A stretch of DNA of 29,221 nt from positions 1,909,870 to 1,939,090 of the forward strand of contig NZ_JH164926.1 of NCBI RefSeq assembly GCF_000226875.1, read 5' to 3'. Source of the stretch: Neisseria shayeganii 871 (GTDB lineage Bacteria > Pseudomonadota > Gammaproteobacteria > Burkholderiales > Neisseriaceae). Shown one piece after another: positions 1 through 7,319 of the stretch (its first letter is position 1; each line of letters starts with the position of its first letter). Below the pieces are notes generated by a model. The model was not told the origin of the DNA. It saw only the letters and a program-made list of their open reading frames with translations, and ran no database searches. A program made the position numbers and the translations under genes.

Positions 1-74
1 AAATAATAACCAACCCGCACACAACTCCAAAACAATTTCACAATAAGCTCAAAACAGACCGCCCAACCTGAATA

Positions 75-104
75 CAGGCTACCTGAAAAGTTTCAGGTAG
101 CCTG
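75..104. terminator. Inverted DUS pair, probable terminator
   Basis: CAGGCTACCTGAAA at 75-88 and its exact reverse complement at 91-104 form a 14-bp stem with a 2-base centre, so the innermost pairs must open. Paired inverted DUS copies commonly act as terminators in Neisseriaceae. It could end transcription from iscA (minus strand) or from a gene left of the window. No T-run was checked experimentally; the terminator role is inferred. Confidence 0.7.
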
Positions 105-136
105 AGCCACTTCAGCTTATCTCATCTAAGCAAGCT

Positions 137-303
137 GAGACCTTTGCAAAACCCTCAGATGTGGATGCAGTTCAAGGCGTAGCAGCGCAGCGAGCGTGAA
201 CGCTAGGAATCCCCGTGGGACAGACATATCATACAGATAGGCAAGTGAGTGAGCAGCGCACAACGCAGAAATGCGCCGCAGATGGGGGGGGTGCAAAGGT
301 CTC
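137..303 (+). mobile_element. Miniature inverted-repeat element, copy A
   Basis: This 167-bp element starts GAGACCTTTGCAAAA and ends GTGCAAAGGTCTC. It matches copies at 18033-18216 and 20741-20923 along its whole length but lacks a 17-base internal stretch seen in the 18033 copy between GAGCAG and CGCACAACG. It has no coding capacity of its own, so a transposase would have to act in trans. The ends resemble termini I associate from memory with neisserial IS5-family elements, but I cannot confirm the family. No clean flanking direct repeat is visible. Confidence 0.75.
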
Positions 304-484
304 AATCCGTAGAGGGAAACAGGGAAGTTTAGCCAAAAAGCGATAAAAATATCCGAAACCATAGGCTACGGTTTCGGATGCTGGGCGAGACCGAATTTTG
401 CAAAGGTCTCAGGTTGGGTGATTCAGCTGTGCCGCTGCACAACCAAACACCTCCCTCCACACTTGAGCGCTTATCGGAGCGGCG
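304..484. other. Gene-free stretch between element A and iscA, with hairpin and solo element end
   Basis: No gene is supported here. A perfect 10-bp inverted repeat (ATCCGAAACC at 351-360, GGTTTCGGAT at 370-379, 9-base loop) forms a strong hairpin. At 396-410 there is another TTTTGCAAAGGTCTC end, with a GAGACC at 387-392 facing it, so a degenerate fragment of the same repeat family follows copy A. The remaining 411-484 shows nothing recognisable apart from probable 3' untranslated sequence of iscA. Confidence 0.6.
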
Positions 485-805
485 TCAAACGTGGAAACTT
501 TCGCCGCAACCGCATTCGTTTTTTACATTCGGGTTTTGGAATTTAAAACCTTCCTGCAAGCCCTCTTTGGTGTAGTCCAATTCGGTGCCGTCCAAATAAA
601 CATGGCTTTTCGGATCCACAAACACTTTCACGCCGTGGCCCTCAAACACCAAATCTTCAGCTTGAACCTCATCCACAAATTCCAGGGTATAAGCCATGCC
701 GGAACAGCCGCTGGTTTTCACGCCCAAGCGGATGCCTTCGCCCTTGCCGCGTTTGCTCAGAAAATTTTGAATGTGTTTGGCGGCCTTCTCAGTCAGGGTA
801 ATCAT
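485..805 (-). CDS. iscA: Iron-sulfur cluster assembly protein IscA
   Basis: This is an A-type Fe-S carrier of the HesB/IscA family, thought to accept or deliver iron or Fe-S clusters in the cytoplasm. The 106-aa product has the three invariant cysteines: C34 in the TSGCSG motif, and C98 and C100 in the C-terminal ECGCGESF. The start at 805 is chosen over an upstream ATG at 865 because the IscA family begins at MITLTEKAA and a GAGGAAAG ribosome-binding site lies just before it. The preceding helix-hairpin-helix gene overlaps its start by 17 bases, suggesting translational coupling. It is the last gene of the isc locus here. IscA rather than ErpA is favoured by context and length. Confidence 0.93.
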   Translation of the reverse strand: MITLTEKAAKHIQNFLSKRGKGEGIRLGVKTSGCSGMAYTLEFVDEVQAEDLVFEGHGVKVFVDPKSHVYLDGTELDYTKEGLQEGFKFQNPNVKNECGCGESFHV

Positions 806-1076
806 GTTCACTTTCCTCATTCGGGTGTGCCGCGCCCGAAGCGCAGCGGTTTTTCGCCCAATCAACAGCGGCCGTGATGGCCGCTTTGGCCTGCGGGCTG
901 TTTTTCCAACAACTGGAGCCGCTCAAAGCGGCCCCCTGTTCCAATATATCGACCACCTCGGCGGCAGCCAACGCCGCCACATCATCCAGCCCCATCTGCT
1001 GCAAACGCTTGAGCACAGACGGGCCGATGCCTTTTACGGCCAGCAGGGAGACGGTTTCTTCACGGTTCAGCGGCAT
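789..1076 (-). CDS. Small helix-hairpin-helix domain protein
   Basis: The product is about 95 aa. Residues 14-45 contain KGIGPSVLKRLQQMG followed by LDDVAALAAAEVVDIL, a helix-hairpin-helix type motif that in other families contacts DNA or mediates protein binding. A GSSCWKNSPQAKAAI segment follows, then a weakly structured acidic tail. Two ATGs are adjacent (1079 and 1076); the second has the better spacing from a GAGGAG ribosome-binding site. Its 3' end overlaps the start of iscA, so the two are probably co-translated and may work together. I recognise the fold but not a specific function; TfoX C-terminal-like is one alternative. There is no signal peptide, so it should be cytoplasmic. Confidence 0.8.
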   Translation of the reverse strand: MPLNREETVSLLAVKGIGPSVLKRLQQMGLDDVAALAAAEVVDILEQGAALSGSSCWKNSPQAKAAITAAVDWAKNRCASGAAHPNEESEHDYPD

Positions 1077-1370
1077 CATACGCTCCTCAGGCTACCTGAA
1101 AACGGCAGCATCATTGCTGAAAACCTGCTCATCATCTTCTTGCGCACTCTTGTACAACGGTATTGAAGCAAAAACCGCGAATGCCGGGCGCCAATGCGCA
1201 TAACAGGGAAGATTTCTGTTGTCCCTCCAACACAAAGCAACAGAGGCAGCAGGATATTGCCCCGATACCGCTGCAAAGGAGATTTCGAACAGGTCCTTCG
1301 CCATCAGCAACCAAGACGAGCCCGCCCTACCGTTCGCTTCATGATGCAGCAGGGAAGCGGGCGACGGGTT
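1077..1370. other. Intergenic region with one DUS, no clear gene
   Basis: Between the DUF302 gene and the helix-hairpin-helix gene lie about 290 bases. A DUS is at 1089-1100, directly upstream of the GAGGAG ribosome-binding site of the downstream gene. Short minus-strand frames exist, including a 72-codon one at 1092-1310, but they lack family resemblance or convincing starts, and I do not call them. Confidence 0.5.
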
Positions 1371-1865
1371 TTATTGCGTTACGGTGGCCCGGATCAGTTT
1401 TTCGGCATTGGCCAGGCTGTTTTCCACTTCACTGTATTCGATGCGGCTGCCGCGAATCAAATTGCGGGTGTCGTTATACACCACGACCACTTTACCGCCC
1501 TGCTCCGTTACCAAAACACGAAGCGGCAACTGCAGGGCGAAAGCCGGATCTTTCACCATCAGCGGCGTACCGGCTTTTGGGGTGCCGAATACGATGACTT
1601 TGGCCGGCTGCATATCCAGCCCGTTTTGCCGTGCCGCCGCCTGGTGGTCGATGACGGCAAAAATCGTCATCCCCTTGCTTTGAAAAGCGCTTTGCAGGCG
1701 GGCAACGGTATCGTCGAAGCCGTAACGGCTGTCAAGCGCGTGGCTGACCGGCGCTTGTTCGCCGCCTGTTGCCTGCACGGCGGCCGGCTGCGGGCCGGCA
1801 TGGGCGGCCAGCGCCGCACAAGCAACCGCAACCAGGGAAAGAGATTTCCATTTTTTGCATTGCAT
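1371..1865 (-). CDS. Exported DUF302-domain protein
   Basis: The product is about 164 aa. A basic start (MQCKKWKSL) is followed by a hydrophobic, alanine-rich stretch ending AAHA, a typical Sec signal peptide. The mature part from about residue 50 onward fits the DUF302 family: GFDDTVARLQSAFQSKGM, then IFAVIDHQAAARQNGL, then KVIVFGTPKAGTPLM and a VVVYND segment. Family function is unknown; some members occur near redox or metal genes. The start at 1865 is preferred over ATGs at 1892 and 1880 because AGGAT lies at proper distance. It sits between iscU and the helix-hairpin-helix gene, an odd position for a periplasmic protein within an isc locus. Confidence 0.85.
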   Translation of the reverse strand: MQCKKWKSLSLVAVACAALAAHAGPQPAAVQATGGEQAPVSHALDSRYGFDDTVARLQSAFQSKGMTIFAVIDHQAAARQNGLDMQPAKVIVFGTPKAGTPLMVKDPAFALQLPLRVLVTEQGGKVVVVYNDTRNLIRGSRIEYSEVENSLANAEKLIRATVTQ

Positions 1866-1916
1866 TGTCTTTATCCTCATTCCTGCCGACACATTATGCC
1901 CGGCTCAAATAGCCAT

Positions 1917-2303
1917 TTAATCGGCACCGTGCTTCTTTTTGTAATCCGATACCGCGGCTTTAATCGCGTCTTCGGCCAAAATCGAGCAGTGTACTTTAAC
2001 CGGCGGCAGTTCCAATTCTTCGGCGATTGCACTGTTTTTAATGGCGAGCGCCTCATCCAGACTCTTGCCTTTCACCCATTCGGTAATCAGTGAAGAAGAG
2101 GCGATGGCCGAGCCGCAGCCGTAGGTTTTGAATTTGGCGTCTTCAATCACGCCCTCTTCGTTGACTTTGATTTGCAGTTTCATCACGTCGCCGCAGGCCG
2201 GCGCGCCGACCATACCGGTGCCGACCGATTCGTCGTTTTTGTCGAACGAGCCGACGTTGCGGGGGTTTTCGTAATGATCAATCACTTTATCGCTGTATGC
2301 CAT
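1917..2303 (-). CDS. iscU: Iron-sulfur cluster scaffold IscU
   Basis: This is the scaffold on which IscS-derived sulfur and iron are assembled into [2Fe-2S] clusters. The 128-aa product has the three ligand cysteines C37 (GAPACGDVM), C63 (TYGCGSA) and C106 (VHCSILAEDAI), and the LPPVK motif at 99-103 that the chaperone HscA binds in characterised systems. An AGGAAA ribosome-binding site precedes the ATG at 2303. It lies about 3.8 kb downstream of iscS instead of directly after it, separated by four unrelated exported-protein genes, so it may depend on readthrough or its own promoter. No hscA/hscB is present in the window although the HscA-binding motif is intact. Confidence 0.97.
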   Translation of the reverse strand: MAYSDKVIDHYENPRNVGSFDKNDESVGTGMVGAPACGDVMKLQIKVNEEGVIEDAKFKTYGCGSAIASSSLITEWVKGKSLDEALAIKNSAIAEELELPPVKVHCSILAEDAIKAAVSDYKKKHGAD

Positions 2304-2354
2304 GATGGTTTTCCTTTTCAGTATGTGGTTTGTGGCCGGAATGTTTAGGCTGTC

Positions 2355-2366
2355 AGGCTACCTGAA
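2355..2366 (+). repeat. DNA uptake sequence
   Basis: Exact AGGCTACCTGAA in the gap between the paralogous exported-protein gene and iscU. Single copy, no inverted partner within 50 bases. Confidence 0.9.
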
Positions 2367-2377
2367 AGCCTACCGGT

Positions 2378-3256
2378 TTAACGGCCGGCCGCCGGTTGGA
2401 TCCAAAACCGGGGCGCTGCTTGCCGGTTGGTAACGGGCAAGCGGGACCGGTATTCCTCCGCTTGCGGAACAAAAGGCGCAGGCGCATCCGCCGGTTTTGG
2501 GTTCAGACAATCGCGCTCCAAATGACGCCGCTGTTCTGCGTCGATCGACGCCGGCTCGCCGAAATCGGTGCCCTGCATTTGCAAATGGCCATGGTGGAAC
2601 ATGGCACTCATCGGAGCGTGCCGTATCCATGCGCCCGGTTCCAATCTCAGCCAAAGATAAGGTTGGTCGCCGGTATCAAATTGGCTGATGCGGTAACCGC
2701 TCTCGGCAGAGCCTTCTGCGAAAAACACATAACGGGCACTGTGCGGCAAATCGAGCTCGAAAACGCCGCCGATGGCCTCAGGGCGGGATTCGGGCGCAAA
2801 CAGCGGAGCCAGGTTGTCCGGCAAGGCCGGACGGTTGCTCCAGCCGAACAACACCGTGTTTTCGCCGATACCGGCAAACGATTGACCATCCACCGTCAGG
2901 CGTCTGGCGCGGGGAAACGGTTTGCCGGACACCGGATCGTCATCGCTGGCCCACAGCACATAGGGGCTGGGATAGGGTGACTCCGCCTGCAGAGACAGGT
3001 GGTAACCGTTGTACAAATCCGTACTTTGCCAACGGCCGCCGACCGCCAAATCGACAGGCGGGGTGCGCAGGCGCTGGCAGAAACGCTGGTCGGGCAGCAA
3101 AAACAATTCCGTCACCATCTGCGGATGCACATCGCGGTATGCGCCGATAAAAGGCGGTTCAACCGGCTGCTGCGCCGAAGCACTGCCAACCAGCAGGATA
3201 CCGATGACGGCCAATCCCAGCCGTTTTCGGCCTGTTATCCGCTTGTTGTTGTCCAT
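2378..3256 (-). CDS. Exported protein of unknown function, paralogue 2
   Basis: The product is about 292 aa. It has a basic N-terminus (NNKRITGRKRL), a hydrophobic core and ASAQ cleavage region, so it should be exported. It is a diverged paralogue of the protein encoded just upstream at 3281-4093. Both have an F-x-G-x-Y opening, LPDQ-x-FC, G-x-W, DNLAP(L/M)FAP, RY(V/L)F, YRIS/WRIS-x-FD-x-G, FH(H/N)G-x-L, a late CL, and PQAE-YR near the C-terminus. Two conserved cysteines (LPDQRFC and RDCL) could form a disulfide. I do not recognise a named family. The ribosome-binding site is weak, and only 24 bases separate it from its paralogue, so the pair is probably one transcript. Confidence 0.85.
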   Translation of the reverse strand: MDNNKRITGRKRLGLAVIGILLVGSASAQQPVEPPFIGAYRDVHPQMVTELFLLPDQRFCQRLRTPPVDLAVGGRWQSTDLYNGYHLSLQAESPYPSPYVLWASDDDPVSGKPFPRARRLTVDGQSFAGIGENTVLFGWSNRPALPDNLAPLFAPESRPEAIGGVFELDLPHSARYVFFAEGSAESGYRISQFDTGDQPYLWLRLEPGAWIRHAPMSAMFHHGHLQMQGTDFGEPASIDAEQRRHLERDCLNPKPADAPAPFVPQAEEYRSRLPVTNRQAAPRFWIQPAAGR

Positions 3257-3280
3257 GTTCTCGAACCTGATACGGCTTGC

Positions 3281-4093
3281 TCAGCGGCCAAACCACGGGC
3301 GCTGCTGCGGCAGTTTGTCGATACGGTATTCGGCCTGCGGCTGAAACAGCGTTATGTGCGGGTCATCCGGCACGCCGCTCAAGCAACCTTTGCGGACGGC
3401 ATCTGCCTCTCCCCGCTCAAACGGGCGGGGGCGTCCCATATTGGTATCATTCAGCGTGAGCTCGCCGTTGTGGAAATAAGCTTCCCACACCGTGCCGGCC
3501 CGGGCGGCCTCTTCGCTCAAAATCAGCCGTACGGAGTGGCGCGGACGGCCGATGTCGAAACGGCTGATCCGCCAGCCGCCTTCGGGCGCCGGATAACCCA
3601 AAAACAGGTAGCGGTGTGTCAGCGGCAGACTCTCCTTGGGGCTGAAAACACGTTGGTTGGGGGCGAACATCGGCGCCAAGTTGTCCGGCGTTTCGGGCCG
3701 GTCGCTGCTACCGAATACGGCGTCGCGCTGCAACATGGAAAATACAGCCGTGTTAATCAACAGTTCCGGCGCTTCCGGCTCTTCACCGGCAACGGTGGCG
3801 ATTGGAGAACGTGTGACCAACACAAAACGGCTGGGCAAGGTGCTCACGCGGGTAAATTTGAGGCGGGTAACGGCGTCGTACTGGCCCAAACGCTCCCACT
3901 TGCCGGGCGCGTAAATATCCATTGCCCCGGCAATCATGGCGAAGCAGAAAGTTTGGTCAGGCAGCACCGCCAGGGAAGCCATGCTGTCCACCGAGCCTTT
4001 TTGGTACATACCGACAAACTCGGCCTTCGGTGTTTGCGCCCAAGCTGTCATACCCAAGCCCAGCAAAGCCACAATAAAAGCTGCCCGCTTCAT
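3281..4093 (-). CDS. Exported protein of unknown function, paralogue 1
   Basis: The product is 270 aa with a clear signal peptide (MKRAAFIVALLGLGMTAWAQ, cleavage after AWA). The remainder shares an ordered series of motifs with the protein at 2378-3256, showing a tandem duplication that has diverged strongly. The LPDQTFC and GCL cysteines are conserved between the two. Motifs such as DNLAPMFAPNQR and RYLFLGYPAPEGGWRISRF define the central region. No enzyme signature, lipobox or membrane segment beyond the signal peptide is visible, so a soluble periplasmic or secreted role is inferred. A strong AGGAGGAG ribosome-binding site precedes the ATG at 4093. Function unknown. Confidence 0.88.
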   Translation of the reverse strand: MKRAAFIVALLGLGMTAWAQTPKAEFVGMYQKGSVDSMASLAVLPDQTFCFAMIAGAMDIYAPGKWERLGQYDAVTRLKFTRVSTLPSRFVLVTRSPIATVAGEEPEAPELLINTAVFSMLQRDAVFGSSDRPETPDNLAPMFAPNQRVFSPKESLPLTHRYLFLGYPAPEGGWRISRFDIGRPRHSVRLILSEEAARAGTVWEAYFHNGELTLNDTNMGRPRPFERGEADAVRKGCLSGVPDDPHITLFQPQAEYRIDKLPQQRPWFGR

Positions 4094-4152
4094 GTTTCTC
4101 CTCCTCTAAAATTTTATGGCTGTATTTGCGTTGGCGGACTGCATAAGTCCGC

Positions 4153-4164
4153 TTCAGGTAGCCT
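4153..4164 (-). repeat. DNA uptake sequence
   Basis: Exact TTCAGGTAGCCT (minus-strand DUS) in the 171-base gap between a lipoprotein gene and the exported paralogue pair. Confidence 0.9.
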
Positions 4165-4264
4165 GAATCGCAGAGCAATCAACCAACGGAACCGTGGATA
4201 TGCTTACCTATTTCCCCGACCGCTCCATGAGTATGCCGAACCCGCTTGTCCGCTTGGCATCCGT

Positions 4265-4923
4265 TTATTTCCACACGCCCCGGCTGTCTTGTTTTTTGCT
4301 GATCTGGCCTTTGTCGTCAAACCAAATCAGATAGCTGTTTTTTGTTTTTTCAGACAACTGGGAGCGCACAATATAGGTGCGGCTCTCCGGCTCATATTGA
4401 ACGTTCAAGATGCCTTTGGGCATATCGTCTGCCGGCACCGGCGGTTGGGTAAACAAATCGTGCGCCTGCTTGAGAATCGGATCCAAATCCGGCTTGACCG
4501 CATCCCAATCCGCCAATTTCACCATGTCTTGATCCCGGCCGCCGAACACCTGTACCGGCACCGGTTCGCTCCAGGTTTTTTCGTCAAGCAAATAAGTGTA
4601 GCCGGCCAGTTTTTCCGCACGGCTGCTGCGGATATTCACCGTGATTTTATTCATATAAAAATCGAAATTCAGCGCATCCACCGGGCCAAACTGGGCGTCT
4701 TTCAATTCCGGACGTTCGGCCAAGGCAGCCAAAATACCGTGCAGTTGGGCAGAATCACTTAACAATTCGATGCTTTCGCGATACCGCTTCAGTTCGTTTT
4801 CTTTGGCTTCCGCAACCACTTCTTCTATGGTTTTTTGTTTCTCGCAGGCAGCCAAAGGGGCAACCGCCAATAAAGCGGCAAGATACAGGGTGGTTTTATT
4901 TAATTTATGATGTTTTTTCTCAT
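4265..4923 (-). pseudogene. Lipoprotein gene with frame change at a poly-A tract in its signal peptide
   Basis: The main open frame (4265-4870, about 201 codons from a TTG) begins within a lipoprotein signal: hydrophobic LAALLAVAPLAAC with the lipobox LAAC, then EKQKTIEEVVAEAKE. That start would leave only eight residues before the lipid cysteine. The basic N-region is present upstream: an ATG at 4923 followed by AGA and six A residues. In the A6 form it stops after seven codons (M R K N I I N stop). With seven As it would read MRKKHHKLNKTTLYLAALL and run into the open frame, giving a normal 27-residue lipoprotein signal. So expression needs slippage or a +1 insertion at 4913-4918, or the gene is broken, or there is a base-call error. 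The mature protein (about 190 aa) is of unknown function. Confidence 0.7.
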
Positions 4924-5046
4924 TACTTGGGTTTGTATCGGGCTAAAACGGTTTTTTAAGCGGGTTAATTTGCGGTTTAAACTCGGCAGCTATAATAGGT
5001 GCAGCCTAGACACCGACGCAGTCGGCATTTTCAATTTTACGGATTG

Positions 5047-5197
5047 TCAGTACAAATATCCGGCCCTCACTAACCAGTAGGCACAGCCTTCGCAACCGTC
5101 GTCATTTTCGGCACCGATGCTGCCCTCTAACCGTAACGTCGTCGAAATCCTCAAGCAAGCTATCAAGATTTTCGAGATTAGTTTTTTGCTCGCTCAT
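5047..5197 (-). pseudogene. Small acidic open frame, apparently frameshifted
   Basis: An ATG at 5197 overlaps the end of the lipoprotein gene by 20 bases and follows GGAAG at suitable distance. As it stands it encodes 31 aa (MSEQKTNLENLDSLLEDFDD...) ending at 5102. Removing one G near 5130 keeps the frame open to 5047 and gives about 49 aa, with a C-terminal half reading LEGSIGAENDDGCEGCAYWL. The corrected product looks more protein-like than the actual 31-residue tail, so a one-base insertion is suspected. No family is recognised. It might equally be a chance frame downstream of the lipoprotein. Confidence 0.35.
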
Positions 5198-6020
5198 GAT
5201 TGTTTTCTTCCTTATCGTCAGAATCCACATGATCCGATGTATGGTCGTTGCCTCGCGTGATGTGCTCGATGATTTGATCCTGATTGGCTTTGAACTGTTC
5301 CAAACATTCGTCGAACTGCTGTTCGGCAGTTTGGCGAACCAGCGCGTAATCGTCTTTTCGCCAATCTTCCAAGGAATGGGCACCGGTTTCTTTGATACAG
5401 GAGAAATCAGGATCCACCAGTCCTCCCCAACCGTCAGGAGACACCACTAACTGTATTTCATTGTGCAGCAAATAATTATCCCCTCCGCTTAATTTTTCAT
5501 ATACCAAATAAAAACGACCCGGCTGGACATAAATATTATTGCGTGTATGTACCTCTCCCTGAATAGGCATACCAACAAGCCATGTGCGTATTTTTGGGGA
5601 TAAATAGCTGAAAACAGGGTTGGGAAATTTCGGCTCTGCCACATTGCCGCGCAAATCATGCTTGGAAAAACCACTTATCGAACCGCCTCCGCCAAAAGTT
5701 CTGGCAATCGCGACCAATGCTGTCAGGGCGGTTGCTCCAACCGTATCCGACCTTTGGATCACAACCAAATCAGATTCGCTTGGCGTGCCATATGCGTGAT
5801 GGCCGGCACGATAATTTTCAGGACGGTACAATCTATCGATTACCTTGATTTCCTGTCCTTTCAGGGTAATGGTGTGCGTAGCGGCCTCCGTGTATTCCCG
5901 ACGGTACCGCTCTTCAAGGTTTGCCTTCACCTCTTCCGGCGACAGTGGCTTGCTTGGCGAAAGCGCGCAAGCAGAAAGAATGAGTGAAGAGAGAAGAACG
6001 GTAAAATTTGTCTGCTTCAT
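5178..6020 (-). CDS. Putative lipoprotein of unknown function
   Basis: The product is 280 aa. The N-terminus MKQTNFTVLLSSLILSAC is a lipoprotein signal with lipobox LSAC and lipidated C18. The mature protein has a helical charged region (PEEVKANLEERYRREYTEA), a glycine-rich segment around residues 105-118 (ARTFGGGGSISGFS), a GRFYLVYEKLSGGDNY region, and a very polar, histidine- and aspartate-rich tail that looks disordered. Attachment to outer or inner membrane is inferred from the lipobox only. It lies directly downstream of iscS, 67 bases away, and the sequence here is visibly more A/T-rich than the flanking isc genes, suggesting later acquisition. No known family is recognised. Confidence 0.85.
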   Translation of the reverse strand: MKQTNFTVLLSSLILSACALSPSKPLSPEEVKANLEERYRREYTEAATHTITLKGQEIKVIDRLYRPENYRAGHHAYGTPSESDLVVIQRSDTVGATALTALVAIARTFGGGGSISGFSKHDLRGNVAEPKFPNPVFSYLSPKIRTWLVGMPIQGEVHTRNNIYVQPGRFYLVYEKLSGGDNYLLHNEIQLVVSPDGWGGLVDPDFSCIKETGAHSLEDWRKDDYALVRQTAEQQFDECLEQFKANQDQIIEHITRGNDHTSDHVDSDDKEENNHERAKN

Positions 6021-6087
6021 TTTGATTTAATTACCCTATTAGCCTTTTATTTTAATTGTTGATGTGAAAGTTCAGGTAGCCCGAAAC

Positions 6088-7302
6088 TTAATGCGCCGCC
6101 CACTCCACGGTGTTGAGGTCGATGCCCTCTTGATGCATTTCCCACAAGGGCGAGAGTTCGCGCAATTTGCCGATTTTGGATTGAATCAGCTCGGCGGCAA
6201 ATGTCACTTCTTCTTCGGTGGTCATGCGGCCGAAGGTGATGCGCAGGGAGGAGTGCGCCAATTCGTCGTTGCGGCCCAAGGCACGCAGAACGTAGCTCGG
6301 CTCCAGCGAGGCGGAGGTACAGGCGGAGCCGCTGGATACGGCCAGCTCTTTCACCGCCATGATCAGGCTTTCGCCTTCGACGAAGTTGAAGCTCACGTTA
6401 AGGTTGGTGGCGACGCGGTGTTCTAAATCGCCGTTGATGTACACTTCTTCAATGCCTTCGATGCCTTTGAGGAAAAGGTCGCGCAGCTTGCGGGCGTGGG
6501 CGATGTCTTGCTCCAATTCCCCACGCGCCAAGCGGAAGGCTTCGCCCATGCCGACGATTTGGTGGGTGGGCAGGGTGCCGGAACGGAAGCCGCGTTCGTG
6601 GCCGCCGCCGTGGATTTGGGCTTCGAGGCGCACGCGGGGTTTGCGGCGCACATATAAAGCGCCGATGCCTTTGGGGCCGTAAATTTTGTGGGCGGACATG
6701 GAGAGCAGGTCGACTTTGGCGGCTTCTACGTCCACCGGGGTTTTGCCGCAGGCTTGGGCGGCATCCACGTGGAAGATGATTTTATTTTCGCGGCAGATTT
6801 CGCCGATGGCGGGAATGTCTTGAATCACGCCAATTTCGTTGTTGACCCACATCACGGAAATCAGGATGGTGTCGGGGCGGATGGCGGCTTTGAGTTCTGC
6901 CAAATCAATCAGGCCATTTTCCTGCACGCCGAGGTAGGTGACTTCAAAGCCTTGGCGTTCCAATTCGCGCATGGTGTCCAACACCGCTTTGTGTTCGGTT
7001 TTCACGGTGATGAGGTGTTTGCCTTTGGTTTTGTAGAAGTGCGCCGCGCCTTTGATGGCGAGGTTGTTGGATTCGGTGGCGCCGCTGGTGAACACGATTT
7101 CTTTGGCATCGGCATGAATCAGTTTGGCGATTTCGTAGCGGGCGTTTTCCACCGCTTCCTCCGCCGTCCAGCCGAAGCTGTGGCTGTTGGAGGCAGGGTT
7201 GCCGAACAGCTCGGTCAAATAAGGAATCATTTTTTCGGCTACCCGCGGATCAACCGGAGTGGTGGCGGCGTAGTCGAGATAGATGGGGGTGTGGATGGTC
7301 AT
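6088..7302 (-). CDS. iscS: Cysteine desulfurase IscS
   Basis: IscS is a PLP-dependent enzyme that converts L-cysteine to alanine and passes the persulfide sulfur to IscU and to thio-modification pathways. The 404-aa product has the length of the E. coli enzyme. The PLP-binding lysine is K206 in SAHKIYGPKG; the active-site cysteine is C328 in SSGSACTSASLEPS; H104 (KTEHKAVL) and HVDAAQ at 178-183 are also present, and the C-terminal segment LSPLWEMHQEGIDLNTVEW is intact. The start at 7302 is chosen over an upstream in-frame ATG at 7518, which lies inside iscR; GGAAG precedes 7302. It is 17 bases downstream of iscR, so the two are co-transcribed. Confidence 0.98.
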   Translation of the reverse strand: MTIHTPIYLDYAATTPVDPRVAEKMIPYLTELFGNPASNSHSFGWTAEEAVENARYEIAKLIHADAKEIVFTSGATESNNLAIKGAAHFYKTKGKHLITVKTEHKAVLDTMRELERQGFEVTYLGVQENGLIDLAELKAAIRPDTILISVMWVNNEIGVIQDIPAIGEICRENKIIFHVDAAQACGKTPVDVEAAKVDLLSMSAHKIYGPKGIGALYVRRKPRVRLEAQIHGGGHERGFRSGTLPTHQIVGMGEAFRLARGELEQDIAHARKLRDLFLKGIEGIEEVYINGDLEHRVATNLNVSFNFVEGESLIMAVKELAVSSGSACTSASLEPSYVLRALGRNDELAHSSLRITFGRMTTEEEVTFAAELIQSKIGKLRELSPLWEMHQEGIDLNTVEWAAH

Positions 7303-7319
7303 GGTCGGTTCTTCCGTTG

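Noticed and set aside
137..303. Correia (CREE/NEMIS) element
   Set aside because: The ends and interior do not contain the TATAGTGGATTAA-type termini of Correia elements.
126..362. 78-codon minus-strand frame within element copy A
   Set aside because: It lies inside a repeat with no coding conservation; parallel frames are not kept in copies B and C because of the 17-base indel.
1092..1310. 72-codon minus-strand frame between the DUF302 and HhH genes
   Set aside because: Three overlapping short frames exist here, none with a clear ribosome-binding site or family match.
2307..2335. Type 2-like IscR site upstream of iscU on the minus strand
   Set aside because: The AAACC-x-CA half-site and a GGAAAA half-site are present, but their spacing is one base off the consensus and the TR positions do not match.
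2999..4762. 587-codon plus-strand open frame
   Set aside because: It runs antisense across the two paralogous exported-protein genes and a lipoprotein gene, has no family resemblance, and is a shadow frame.
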